In this document: piece by piece, positions 48,480 to 61,000 of the stretch
How positions within the stretch are numbered: the stretch's first letter is position 1
Layout of the letters: each line of letters opens with the position of its first letter
Assembly: GCF_030035675.1 (NCBI RefSeq)
Contig: NC_084482.1
Span: 231,045,943-231,109,942 of the forward strand
Length of the DNA stretch: 64,000 nt
Reading direction: 5' to 3'
From: Rhineura floridana
Lineage: Eukaryota > Chordata > Lepidosauria > Squamata > Rhineuridae
Position numbers and translations under genes: made by a program
Notes under the pieces: model-generated
The model's input: the letters and a program-made list of their open reading frames with translations, nothing else
Databases searched by the model: none
What the model was told of the DNA's origin: nothing

Positions 48480-49215
48480 TATCTCCTTTCCTACTGAGCT
48501 ATAGCCTCTGGTATGTCTCCTGAGCCCCCACTGGAAATCATGACTCCTAAAGGGCCAAGAATCTGCTTTGCCTGCAGATTTCCAGGTTCAATCTGCAGCA
48601 CCTTGGAAAAAGGGCCCCTGCCTCTAACTCTGGAGTGCGGCTGCCGGTCAGTGCAGACGCCCCTCCTGTGTTCCATTTATAAAGGGGATGCTTTCGGAAC
48701 GTGCAGATCCAGCCGGCCCCGTCCTTTCAAAGGGCTCCCCTCTCCTTCCCTGAGCAGAGAGGGAGCTGCCCCCCGCCCCGCTGGTCAGGGGTGCATTTCG
48801 AAAGCCGGCCCTGTGTTCCCAAGGTGTCTTCTCTGCTCCCGCTGTGGTCCCCGAGACACATTTTGAAAGCTCTGTCTCTTCTCTTGCTGGAATAGCTCCA
48901 GAGGGGAGGGGACAGAGCTGCCACCTCCGAGCCCTGCAAACAATGGGCGGGGGGGGGAGAGTTAGTTGATGCCCTAGTTGTGGACATAACAGTGGATCAG
49001 GTGCGAGAGGATCCATCTCGTTGCGCACCCTGCTCTCCCCTGGATACCGGGATGTGCAGGAGGGGAGGGTGCTCTTGGCACTCGGGCCATTTCCTTACGG
49101 GCTCCCCGTCAAATCACCTGGGTGGCCACCATGAGAACAGACTGGGCTGGACTAGGTGGGGCCCCTTTAGCCTGATTCAGCAACGGCAGCATGTGCCCCA
49201 CCTGTGATTCCCAGC
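48480..49215 (+). repeat. SINE and CR1 pieces in VPS52-COL11A2 spacer
   Basis: 48480-48680 is a forward tRNA-Ala-type SINE (ACTGAGCTATAGCCTCTGG; GCTGCCGGTCAGTGCAGACG). 48990-49215 is a CR1 3' UTR of the second subtype. No gene is seen in this spacer. Confidence 0.6.
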
Positions 49216-49534
49216 AACGGGCATTCTTCAGAGGCAGAATGGCGCCACTGCCTCCTCGAATTAGCCCATTCCTCTGTTAAAGGCAGATTGGCTGCCATGC
49301 CCACATCTCACAGGGACAGCTCTCTCAGGAGCACGGAGCTGGACCCACTGGCCACTGGTGCCTTGACCTGAGCCCAACGCAGCCTGTTGGGGGAGATGGG
49401 GGGGCGCTCCCTGGGAGCCTCATTCCACACTGGCTGCTTCGTCTGCAGTCCCACCCTGTCCCCACCTCTTCCCTCCTCTCCCCACAGAAAAAGAGTCAGT
49501 CCCCCGTTCCCCTGTTGAGCACCTGGAAAATGGA

Positions 49535-49680
49535 ATATTGGTGGACAGCAAAAGAGGTTTAAAGATGTTCTTAAAAATAATCTTAAAAAATGTACCATGA
49601 GCATTGAGACCTGGGAAGTCTTGGCCCGTGAATGTCCCAATTGGACAAATGCAATCAATCGATCAATCTTGAGGCTCTCC
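49535..49680 (+). pseudogene. LINE C-terminal fragment, probably RTE-like
   Basis: One open frame reads GGQQKRFKDVLKNNLKKC then SIETWEVLARECPNWTNAI, the recurrent KRFKD.LK and TWE.LA words near the end of RTE-like LINE proteins. No upstream domain is left. The family assignment is tentative. 49,681-50,400 holds nothing I recognise. Confidence 0.45.
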
Positions 49681-50399
49681 CCTCCGGCTATGGATCTGCT
49701 TTCCTCGAAGCAGTATTAAAACCCAACTTTTAGTTACGGGCAAAACAAAATGTCTCTCCCTTGGCCCTGTTACTGCATGGGAAATTTGACAAGCGTGTAA
49801 CGTCTGCGTTGGAGATGGGTAGAAACGCTGCATCTCTGCAAGGGACTGACTATTAATCGGTGAGATGCATCTCTCTCTGTCACTAGTGACACTTGGGAGG
49901 AAAGCTGGAAGCTTCCCTGTTGGCCCAGGCACATGATGGCTGAACGAGAGGGCTCCGGGCAGCCTGGAGATCACTGGATGGGCTCCTTTGTGAGGAAGGG
50001 TGGGGTGTAAAGGTAACTAATCGTGCAAATGAACCAGAGGCTGAGGGCTGAGCAACTGCTCCGGTACCGAGTCCTTTGCCTCAGCCCCACTGCCAGGGCC
50101 CTTGCCCAGGACCCACAGAAGACTTCTCCTCTGCTCAGAGAGCCTATTGTTTGCAAAGGGTATGAAAGCTCAAAGCACCTGTGAGAGGTTAGGTGAAGTA
50201 CGGAAATAAAAAATAACAGACCCAAGGAAAGCAGCAAAATTATAGATTATCTATTACACAATACAATTTCCACACTTACAAAACATTACACGGTTTGGGT
50301 CGCCTGCATCCAGCACCAGGGGGCGCTCGCACCGCTTTTTAGAGAACAAAAAAGCCTTTGTATGGGCACCCCTTAAAAAAAACAACTTTGAATTTGCAG

Positions 50400-52047
50400 G
50401 CGGCCAAGAGAAAATAAATTTATTTTTAAACTTCCCAAGCACCAGAAACGATATGAAACTCACTTTTGTTCCCTTTAAAAATAAAAAAGACTGAAAATAC
50501 ACAGCAGGAGATGAAAATAGTCTCTCTTTTATATCCACTCCTTTAAATAATATAATTAATTTAATTTTTCATAAAAAGCAAAACAAAAACACAGAGGTTC
50601 CTTTTTTTTAATCTTTGGGACTGCTCTGGGGTTTGGGGGGGGGGCAAAAGGATCTGTGGCAGCCTTTAAGGAGAGCACTTTCAGGGCCTGCAAATTCGGA
50701 GAGGGTGGACAGGGGAGGGGCTGTGGACTGGCTGCATTGAGGGGAGAGGGCTCAGGGGTGGGACCCATTTGTGCAAAAGGCACACACAATCCCCTGCCGG
50801 TGCAGGGCCAAGTTTTTACAGACTGTCTAAAGACAGAATGTCCCACCAGCTCCAGCATGAGTGGGTTAACCCTAAGGTGTCCCCAACTTGGTGCACTCCA
50901 GGTGATTTGGACTGCTGTTCAGGGCTGATGGGAATCGCGCACCAAAACATCAGCCGTGGCTGGGGACAGCACCAGGAAGGGAAGGGATAATTAAGCAGGG
51001 CAGGGAGGGGATCCAGAGGCCTCTCCCTGCTCTCTCACTCTCTGAGGTAGCCTCATTTGCCCAGTCCAGGGCCATTTTAGCCCTTCATGAAATGCTACCG
51101 GACGTTTGTCTCTGATGGCTTAACACTTAGGAGGGGTGGTTCACGTGGCTTACAGGGTCCTCCTAGAGGGCCAGGAAGAGGTTCGTGGCTTCCCTTTTGC
51201 AAAACCCAAGACCCCTGCCCATCTGAGCTAGGGTGGTCAACGGAGCAGGACTAGTCATTCCCCCCCACCTGCGATTACAGGAGGGTAATTAGAACCTTGT
51301 CTCCCTCCCATGCAGGCACAGCAAGAGAAGGAGGAAGTCTAATGAGGTTATCATGGGAGGGGGTCTCTGGCTGGGCACAGGGACCCTTCCTCAGCTCTGC
51401 AGAGGGTTGAGGGGGGTCCTGTTTTGGAGGCAACAAGGGCCTCCCTGGAAAGGTCGGAATTTCGGGAAATTTTCACTTGGATTTGGGATCTGCGGTGATA
51501 CCTATGGGGCTGAAAGGTCACAACTCCAAGAAGTTGAGCAGATTGTTTGCGCTGGAATGAACCTGGGGGGGGGCACTGCTGTAGTGCTGGGGAGGAGGCA
51601 GCTACGAGATCAGGCACCAGAGGGCTACAGTCGAGGGGTCAGCGCACCATAAAAGATTGGAGGTGTAGTGGGGGGAGGGGAGGAGGGGAGAAGGGGGGAC
51701 CCCATTTGGGAAATTGTGTGCATGTGGGGGGGGAAGTGTCTATTTTAAAGGGGGGGATGTTTCCATTGGAATAATAAATAAGCACACAATAAAATATAGA
51801 TGGATTTGTTCCAAAATATCCAAATCTCTTTGTTCTGTCAAGTGCTCCCCCCTCCGCAACCAATTCTGCCTGGAACTCCCCTCGGTCTCTGTGCTGTCAA
51901 CCCCCTGGCTGCAGATTGGCGATGGGGGGAGGGCAGGATGGATCCCGCTCAGTCGCTGGTGGTGGTGGTGGAAGAAGGGGGGGGCTGAGCCACTGGAGAC
52001 CGACCGACCTGGGAGAGGGGGAGCTCCATACACTGAGGGGTTCCGTT
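50400..52047 (-). other. COL11A2: COL11A2 3' UTR (inferred)
   Basis: Sequence below the COL11A2 stop on the minus strand. A minus-strand AATAAA at 50419-50424 is the first strong signal within an A/T-rich stretch (50,220-50,600). The UTR is G-rich on the plus strand (C-rich in the mRNA), with several long homopolymers. The exact end is unproven. Confidence 0.45.
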
Positions 52048-55000
52048 CTATCCTCGGAAACAGGCCGGGCCCACCTCAAACCCGAACCTCTGGCTGGGCT
52101 CTCCAAAGTCCATCACGAGCACGTCCATCAAAGGGAGCTGCGCCACCTCAGGCGTGTTCACCTCCAGAACAGTTTTGTCTGACCCTTTCCGCATCTGGGG
52201 GGCGGGGAGAGAAAAAGAGAGAGATACTGGGGTTGCAGGATGTCCATATCTGAGCTGGGGGGTCCTCTGGGGGCTGGAAACCCCCCTTGCTTCTAGATTC
52301 AACCTCTGCAAACCAAGAGTAAAGAATGCACAATGAACATGTTGCACAGCCTTGGTAAGACTCTCGCCTGAAAACTGCAGGTCTTGATTATCTTCTGGAT
52401 GAAGAATGTTTAAAATAGCTGCTTATTTTGGTTTAGGAGTGTGATGAGTGATCTCTCTAGCTAAGGTCAAGAGTGAGACACTCCGGGGGCGGGGGGGAGA
52501 GGTTTTTCATTCTCAGGACCCAGGACAACAGAAAAGCAAGGACCAGCCTGTGGAACTCCTTGCCCCAGGTGCTGAAATGGTTCCTAGCTATTATAGCCCT
52601 TATAGTCAACTAATGTTTACTCAGAGAAGTCCCACTGGAATTAATGGCCATGACTAACTTAGGTGTGTTAATCTGAATGGGCCTGCTCCAAGTAAAAGGT
52701 AGTTGAATATGCCCTATCCATTGTGCCCATGATATAACCCTTGCGCACTGAGTACTGCATCCAGTTCTGGTCTCCGCACTTCAAGAAGGATGCAGACAAA
52801 CTGGAACAAGTTCAGAGGAGGGCAACAAGGATGATCAGGGGACTGGAAACCAAGCCCTATGAGGAGAGACTGAAAGAACTGGGCATGTTTAGCCTGGAGA
52901 AGAGAAGACTGGGGGGAGATACGATAGCAGTCTACAAGTACATGAAAGGTTGTCACATAGAGGAGGGCCGGGATCTCTTCTCAGTCGTCCCAGAGTGCAG
53001 GACACGAAATAATGGGCTCAAGTTGCAGGAAGCCAGATTTCGACTGGACATCAGGAAAAACCTCCTAACAGTTAGAGCGGTACGACAATGAAACCAATTA
53101 CTAGAGAGGTAGTGGGCTCTCCAATACTGGAGGCATTCAAGGGGCAGCTGGACAGCCACCTGTTGGGAATTTTATTTTATTTATTGATTGATTTTATTGA
53201 TTAGTCGCCCATCTGGCTGGTTGTCCAGCCACTCTGGGCAACGTACAAGATAAAACAATACATTAAAACATTAAAATTTAAAACCATAACAGTAAGAAAC
53301 CTAACCCACCCCAAAAGCCTGCCTGAAGAGCCAGGTCTTCAAGGCCCGGCGGAAGCTTATCATAGAAGGGGCCTGGCGGAGATCATTTGGGAGAGAGTTC
53401 CACAGGGTGGGGGCCACTATTGAAAAAGCCCTCTCTCTAGTCCTCACCAGTCTAGCTGTTTTAACCGGTGGGATCGAGAGAAGGTCTTCTGAGGCTGATC
53501 TTGTTGAGCGGCATCCCTGACGATGCTGGAGGCGCTCCTTCAGATAGACTGGGCTAAAACTGTATAGGGTTTTAAAGGTCAAAACCAACACCTTGAATTG
53601 GGCCCGGTAAACAACCGGTAGCCAGTGCAACTCCTTCAGCACTGGAGTGATGTGATCTTGCCGGCGGCTGCCTTTAATCAGACGAGCCGCCGCATTCTGT
53701 ACCAGTTGCAGCTTCCGGACCGTTTTCAAGGGTAACCCCACGTAGAGCGCATTACAGTAGTCTAGGCGAGAGGTGACCAGGGCATGTACTACCGGTGGGA
53801 GCAGATGGTTGGGAAGGTAGGGGTGCAGCCTCCGTGTCAGATGGAGTTGATACAGCACCGCCCGGCTCACAGCCGAGACTTGAGCCTCCATGGTCAGCTG
53901 GGAGTCAAGAATGACCCCCAGGCTGCGGGCCTGGTCTTTCAGGGGCAAACGTACCCCATTGAGCACCAGGTCCACATCCCCCAGCCTTCCCTTGTCTCCC
54001 ACAAACAGTACCTCGGTTTTGTCAGGGTTCAGCTTCAGCTTATTCCTTCCCATCCAGCCACTCACCGACTCCAGGCACTTGGACAGGGTTTCTACAGCCA
54101 ACCTCGGTGCAGATTTAAATGATAGAGCTGCGTGTCATCCGCATACTGATGACATTGCAGCCCAAATCTCCTGATGATTGCCCCCAGCGGCTTTATATAG
54201 ATGTTGAACAGCATCGGGGAGAGGATGGAGCCCTGTGGCACCCCACAAGTGAGAGGCCAAGGATCCGAAACCTCATCCCCCAACGCCACTCTCTGGTGCC
54301 TACCTTGGAGGAAGGAACGGAACCACTGCAATACAGTGCCCCCCATGCCTAACCTCTTCAGGCGGTCCAGGAGGATAACGTGGTCAACGGTATCGAAAGC
54401 CGCTGAGAGATCGAGAAGGACAAGGAAGGTGCATTCGCCCCTATCCCACGCCCTCATATCATCTACCAAGGCGACCAAGGCTGTTTCAGTCCCATGTCCA
54501 GGCCTGAAGCCCGATTGAAATGCTTTGATCAGGGGGTTGGAGTTGATGGCCTTATAGGCCCCGTCCAACTCTACTATTCTATGATGCCATGTTGGGGGGC
54601 ATGTTCTAGGGCACACACTTGATCCACGCAAGGCAAGCCTTTGAGGCTACCCCATTGCCTCCTCCTCCAAACAGAGGCTGTGCTTGAGAAAAGACCCACT
54701 GCTCGCTCCGCAACGCCTGTGCATTGGAGGGGAAGAGCCTCAGTCTGCCTGGGAGCTGCTTTTTAGGGGAAACCTGCCCACCATCACTCATCTTACTAAG
54801 GAAGCCCCCCAGTGCTCCCACAAACATAGTTTGAAATGGGTGAGGGGGGCACTGATGGAAAGTGGAAGCCCTGAGCTGAGGGTGATGTGCCGGCCATCTT
54901 CTTGGAGGGTGCCACGCTGGGGAAAGGCTGGTCTGAGAGGTTTTTTACAGGAAGACTTCAAGTGCTCGCTAAAAATGGAGGTTTGTGCATTTAAATTGGT

Positions 55001-58000
55001 GTTGAAGGGCTCTGCAGAACAGATCCACTTAAAAAAAACACCAGACTTTTTGCCGTTAGGAAAGTGTCCGAAAAATTGTGGGATGATAAGATGAATGAGG
55101 GGAAGAAAAGCACCCCACAAGCAAATCAGGATGGATGCTCAATAAAACTCCGCACAAGGTTTGTGCAAGAGCGTGAAGACGAATGCTCAATAAACACCCC
55201 ACAGATCCTCCCTCTACATCAGGAGTGGGGAACCTTGGGCCCTCCAGATGTTGCTGAACTACAACTCCCATCAGCCCCACCACACATTCACCTGCCTTCC
55301 CTGTAGCGACCCCCCCAGCCCCACTCGCTCCCCCTCCACACTCACCGCGCAGCCGTCCACCAGGGCTTTGATGTAGGGGCTGTTGTCGTAGCTCATGTCC
55401 TCCTCGTTGGCCCCCTGGAAACGCAGGGCACGTTGATAGCCCCCAGGGGGGGAGTCGCGGCTGTGCCACGCTGCCGAATGCTGGCAGTGGTAGGTGAAAT
55501 TTTGCCGGGCTGAGACACTCAGCAGGCGCAGGAAAGTGAGCTGGACCACACCCAGGGGGTTACCGTCTGCGTCCGCGTAGGAGAACTGGGAAGGGCAGAA
55601 GGAAAGAAAGAGAGGCAAGGCTGGACTACTGCAAGGCGCTCCACGTGGGGCTGCCCTTTGTTGGAAACTGCAAGCTGCTCCCACAGCCTTGACCGAGGTT
55701 AGGCATTTTGAACACATTAAAACAATTTCATTTGATCCGCATTGGATGCCAGTTTTGTTTCTGGGCTGAGCTCAAAGTGGTGGTTTTACCTTTGAAGCCC
55801 TAAATACTTTGGGTCCTCTCTATGTTCCAGGGATGCAGAACATTTTTGGCTCCAGTAGTCAGATCCTCACCAGGATCAGCCTTGCAGGCCAAATTTGGCA
55901 AGTGGGCAGGCCACCTACCTGTCAATCACCCAATATCACAATGACTTCAGGTGATTTGGTGCTTTGAAATCCCGAAGTTGAGACTTCCAAGCACCTCACA
56001 GGCAGCAAGGGGAAAGAACCTTTGTTTCAGCCGGGGTTTCAACGTAAGCCCCTTCGTGATTCAGGAAGAGGTTTGCATTGAATCCTGCCGAACTGAGCAG
56101 GATTTAATCTCTGCCCGTCAGCTGATGATTGGTGGCTAAATCCTGCTGTAATGGCCGCCCGCACCAGCTCCCTCTGTGGATAGGACCTGCACAGACACCA
56201 GAGCTGAACCCCATCCCCCTGCCCATCATCTGACATCACCTGTGACACCTGCTGATTGACAGGTGGGTGTGGTTTGGAGGGAAGGCCTATTCTCATAGTG
56301 CCAACCAGATGCTCCACAGAAAGCCCCCAAGCAGAACCACATGGGCAAACTGGAACGGGTTCAGAGGACGACAAGGAGGATGATCAGGGGACTGGAAACA
56401 AAGCCCTATGAGGAGAGACTGAAAGAACTGGGCATGTTTAGCCTGGAGAAGAGAAGACTGGGGGGAGATATGATAGCAGTCTACAAGTACATGAAAGGTT
56501 GTCACACAGAGAAGGGCAGGGATCTCTTCTCGATCGTCCCAGAGTGCAGGACACAGAATTATGGGCTCAAGTTGCAGGAAGCCAGATTTCGACTGGACAT
56601 CAGGAAAAACTTCCTAACTGTTAGAGCGGTACGACAATGGAATTTATTTATTTTATTTATTTTGTTCAATTTATATACCGCCCACAGCCCGAAGACCTAG
56701 AGAGGAGGTGGGCTGTCCGACACCGGAGGCCTTCAAGAGGCAGCTGGGCAGCCATCTGTGGGGAATGCTTTGATTTGGATTCCTGCGTTGAGCAGGGGGT
56801 TGGTCTTGATGGCCTTACAGGCCCCTTCCAACTCTACTATTCTATGATTCTATGTTTGGTCGCTGTGAGAAGAGGATCCTTCGCTCTGGCCCAGCGGCTG
56901 CTGCTACAGGGGGCTCGTCTGGTGCTCTTCCCACCCGAGCGCAGCAGCAGGGCCACGCTCTCCCCTCCCTTCCAGTTAACAATGGCCGTTGGCTCCATGA
57001 AAGAGAGCTGCGTCCTCACCTTCCTGCCTCTCTGGAACTGGCTGAACCAGCTCTGTGGCTTCTCTTTCTCCCACGCGGACATCCTCACCTGGGAAAAGGA
57101 AGGAAAGAGAAATACTCTTAAATATAATGTTTATTTTTTAAAAAATAATAATAAAGACAGCCAGCAACGTCCAGCCTGCGACTGCTTCCCCGCCCCCTCC
57201 ATGCATCGCTTTCTGGAGCCGCAGGGAGGCCGGAGTCTCCTCCATGGTCTGCGTGGCCGCAGCTCATCGGATACTGGACAGCGATGGTGGCTCTCATGCC
57301 TCCAGGCTAAACAGACCCCAAACCCCCCTCTCAGCTCTTGCAGTTCCTCACAGGGCTTGGTCCTCAGATCCTTCAGCCTCCTTGGCTCCCCCCTCCCCCA
57401 AAAAATGTTCCTGGTGGGGTACAGAGATGCTCCTCCCCTCTGCCTGCTGGAGGGGGGGTGTGCACTTCAGGTGGGAAGAGCCACAGAGTCACGTGACTGA
57501 TGTGGCCCCTCTAAGGACCTGAGGGCCGAAGTGTGGCACAGTCAGCATTTATTTATTATTTAATTTGTATCCCACTCTTCCTCCCAGCAGGAGCCCAGGG
57601 CGGCAAACAGAGCTCTAGAAACACTTTAAGACATCATAAAAACAGATCTTAAAATACATTAAAACAAAACAGTGTTTAAAACATTTAAAAAAAAAAAAAG
57701 CCTGTGGAACTCCCTCCTAAGTGACATTACAGAGGGGTCCTCCTTGCCGTTGACCTTCCTCTTCTAGTGGGCACTTCAAGGTATCGTTTGGATTTATGAT
57801 AAAACCTTTATGGTTCTGTTGTTCCGTTTTCTTTGTGGTTTGTTTTTATGTACACTGCTTAGAAATGCAAACGATTTAAGCGGTATATAAATGTCTTAAA
57901 CAAACAAACGGTAAGAAGAGCCAAAAGGGGCTCGAGCCATCATCCTGTTTTCACAGTGAGCAGCCAATCAGGTGCCCAAGGGGCCAATTCTGGAGGCCAG

Positions 58001-61000
58001 TTCACCATGTCCTAATCAAAGGCATTTGCAGAACTCTACCGTGCACAGCCCTGACTGTCTAGTGCCCATGCCATCACAAGCCCACCTTCCACTTCATTCC
58101 TGGACCAGATTGGCTAGATGGTTTTTTAAAAAATGGTCATCTAATCTAGGGATGGGGAATCTGTGGCCCTTCAGATGTTGCTGGACTCGTCCCCACCTCC
58201 CCGGGCCACTGGGCTGTGCAAGCTGCTTGGGTTGTCATAGAGTAGTAGAGTTGGAAGGGGCCTATAAGGCCATTGAGTCCAACCCCTTGCTCAATGCAGG
58301 GATCCAAAGCAAAGCAAAGGGGGAAAGGCAGGGCTACAGCACACCCCTGACAGGTGTCTGCCCTCCCTCTCTGCTCAGAGCCAAAGTCGCCCCTCCAAAG
58401 AGAAAGATGTGGTGTGGAGTTCAGCGCATGCGCGTGCACCCACACATGCCCCCTTCCCCTTCTTGAGCCTCCTCAGACCACGGCGAGGAAGCCGACTGGC
58501 TGAGAACTCTGGGCCTTCCCTTCTCTTCCTCCCCCCAGCCCCCTCCCCAACCTTTTGTTCTCTGCTAAGCGCTCTCACCTCTCGAATCTCTTGGCTGGGG
58601 AAGATGCACGTCTCACCCCCCGCTGTGAAGTTGCAGAAGACCTTGAAGGAATCCCGAGAGCAGCCTTGATTTGGATCAATCCAGTAGTTGCCTGGATTGC
58701 GGGGGGGAAGACCACAAATAAACGAATGTGACCCCCCCCCAGACACACACACACAGCCTCCAGACCTGACAAACAGCAGCCCGACACAACTGCCCTGGGC
58801 GCTGTCTGGCCTGAGAAGTAATTTGGGGGCAGGTGCTGGGGAGTCCCCCCCACCCATCTCTCCCTTCTCCTCAGAGCCTGGAGCGCTGCTGCCAGTCAGA
58901 TGGAGGTGCTATAAGGGCAGCTCCTGAGGTCTGCCTCAGAGCCACTCGTTGCCCTTATTTGGGACAAGAAAGACATTTTTCTGCAGGTTAAACAGGCTAG
59001 AAATTCTGCTTTGCCTTTAATTTATTTACTTATTGGATTTATTAGTCGCCCATATGGGAGGCTACGCAACCACTGCAACGGATGCAGACGGGCTCGCCGA
59101 CGCGGGCCGTTCTCCGGGGATCTTTCCTGCCCACTCCCTGTGGCCAACCTGGCCAAGGGTCACGTCGGGGGACCCCCTTGCCGGGACCCTTCGCTCGGCC
59201 GCAGGTGATTCTTCTGCGACGGCCTACTCCTCCCAGCCTCCCTCCCTCCAGGTGTGCTGGGCTCCAACGCCCACCAGCCCCAGCCCCGTGCAAGGGAAAG
59301 GGCCGTGGCCTCCGTGGCAGGGCAGCTCCCGGGGTTCAGTCCCCAATGGCAGCATCTCCAGGTAGGGATGGGAACGTCCCCTGCCTGGAACCCTGAAGAG
59401 CTGCTGCCGGTCAGTGCAGGCAGTACTGAGAAAGAGGGACTAAACTTTCCTAACTGTTAGAGCCCTACGACAATGAACCAATGACCTAGGGAGGTGGTGG
59501 GCTCTCCGACACTGGAGGCCTTCAAGAGGCAGCTGGGCAGCCATCTGTCGGCAATGCTTTGATTGGGATTCCTGCATCGAGCAGGGGGTTGGACTGGATG
59601 GCCTTATACGCCCCGTCCAACTCTACTATTCTATGATTCCAAGACCAATGGTCTGACGTGATGGAAGGGCCGCTTCCTTTTTCAGCAGAGGTCAGGGCAC
59701 CTGGTTTGCATGCAGAAGGCTCCAGGCCCCAATGGCGGCGTCTCCAGGGTAAGGCTGGGAGACTTCCCCATCTGAAACCCTGGAGAAGCTGCTGCCAGTC
59801 GGTGCAGGCAACACTGAGCTGGATGGACCAAAGGCCTGACTCGATATAAGGCAGCCCCCTGTTGGGGCTGGTAGGCGCTGTAGCCCAACCCATCCCCACC
59901 CAGCCTCCCTCTCCCGGCCGCTCAGCCGCCTGCCTGCTGCACCCACCGTCGGGCAGGTGCGGGTGGCAGAGCTGGAGGTCCTGGCAGGTGCGGGCGGGGC
60001 TGTCCTGGGTGCCCAGGGGCTTCCTCATCTGCTCAATCTCCTGCCGGAGGGAGTCGAGGGAGCCGTAGATCTCCTCCATCCCCTTGGAGGGCTTGTGGCC
60101 AGCTGCGTCCGAGGCCATCGCTGCCCCCCCCTCCTCCTCCTTGGGCACGAGCTGGCTGCCGTCCACGAAGCGCTTCCACCTCTTGGGCCTCTGGATGGGC
60201 AGCGGCTGCATCACTTCGCCAGGGGGGCCCTGGTGGGTGGAGAGGGGAGGTTGGGGGCAAGAGGGCAATCGTGAGGCTGGGAGGGGGAGGCAGGCACAAA
60301 AGCCAGGGCCAGGCGAGGGCCAGAAGTGTCAGCTCAGCCAACGCCCTCCTCCGGGTTCCAACTCACAGGGAGGCCCGGAGGGTGATGACAAGATCTAGGG
60401 CCTTCTCAGTGGTGGCCCCCGAACTATGGAACAGTCTCCCCGAGGAAGTACGCCTGGCGCCGACTCTGCTCTCCTTCCAGCGCCAGGTCAAAACCTTCCT
60501 ATTGTCTGAAGCATTTTAAGTTACACTGATTTAATTTTAAAAATGTTTATTGTATTGGATTGTTGATTGTATTTTAGTATTATTTTGTTATTCATTGTAT
60601 TTTTATCCTATTTTATGTTCACCGCCCAGAGAGCTATTGCTAGTCGGGTGGTATATAAATTTAATAAATAAATAAATAAATAAATAAAATAAACGCGTCT
60701 CTGCGCAGCTTTGGGCAAAGCGTCCCTATTCAGCCTCAGTTCCTTATTGCATAAAATGGGAGCAAGAATGGGAGAAATGGCAGCTGAGCTGACAGAGGAA
60801 CGTGGCGGCTGAGAGCGCAAGTGGCATGCAGAAGACCCCAATCCCCAGCAACTCCATCTTAAAAAGGGGGAATCTGAGTTAAGCAGAGCTGGAAAAAACT
60901 CTCCCCAAATCCTTGGAGGGCCATTGCTCTGCCTGTGGTCACAAGGCCATCCTCCCGGCCCAGGGTTCCACTCTGGAGAAGGCGCTTCCTCTGTTTAAGG

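Noticed and set aside
53301-54101. 266-codon minus-strand open frame as a host gene
   Set aside because: Its sequence is the C-terminal half of an L2-clade reverse-transcriptase protein with LINE tail attached.
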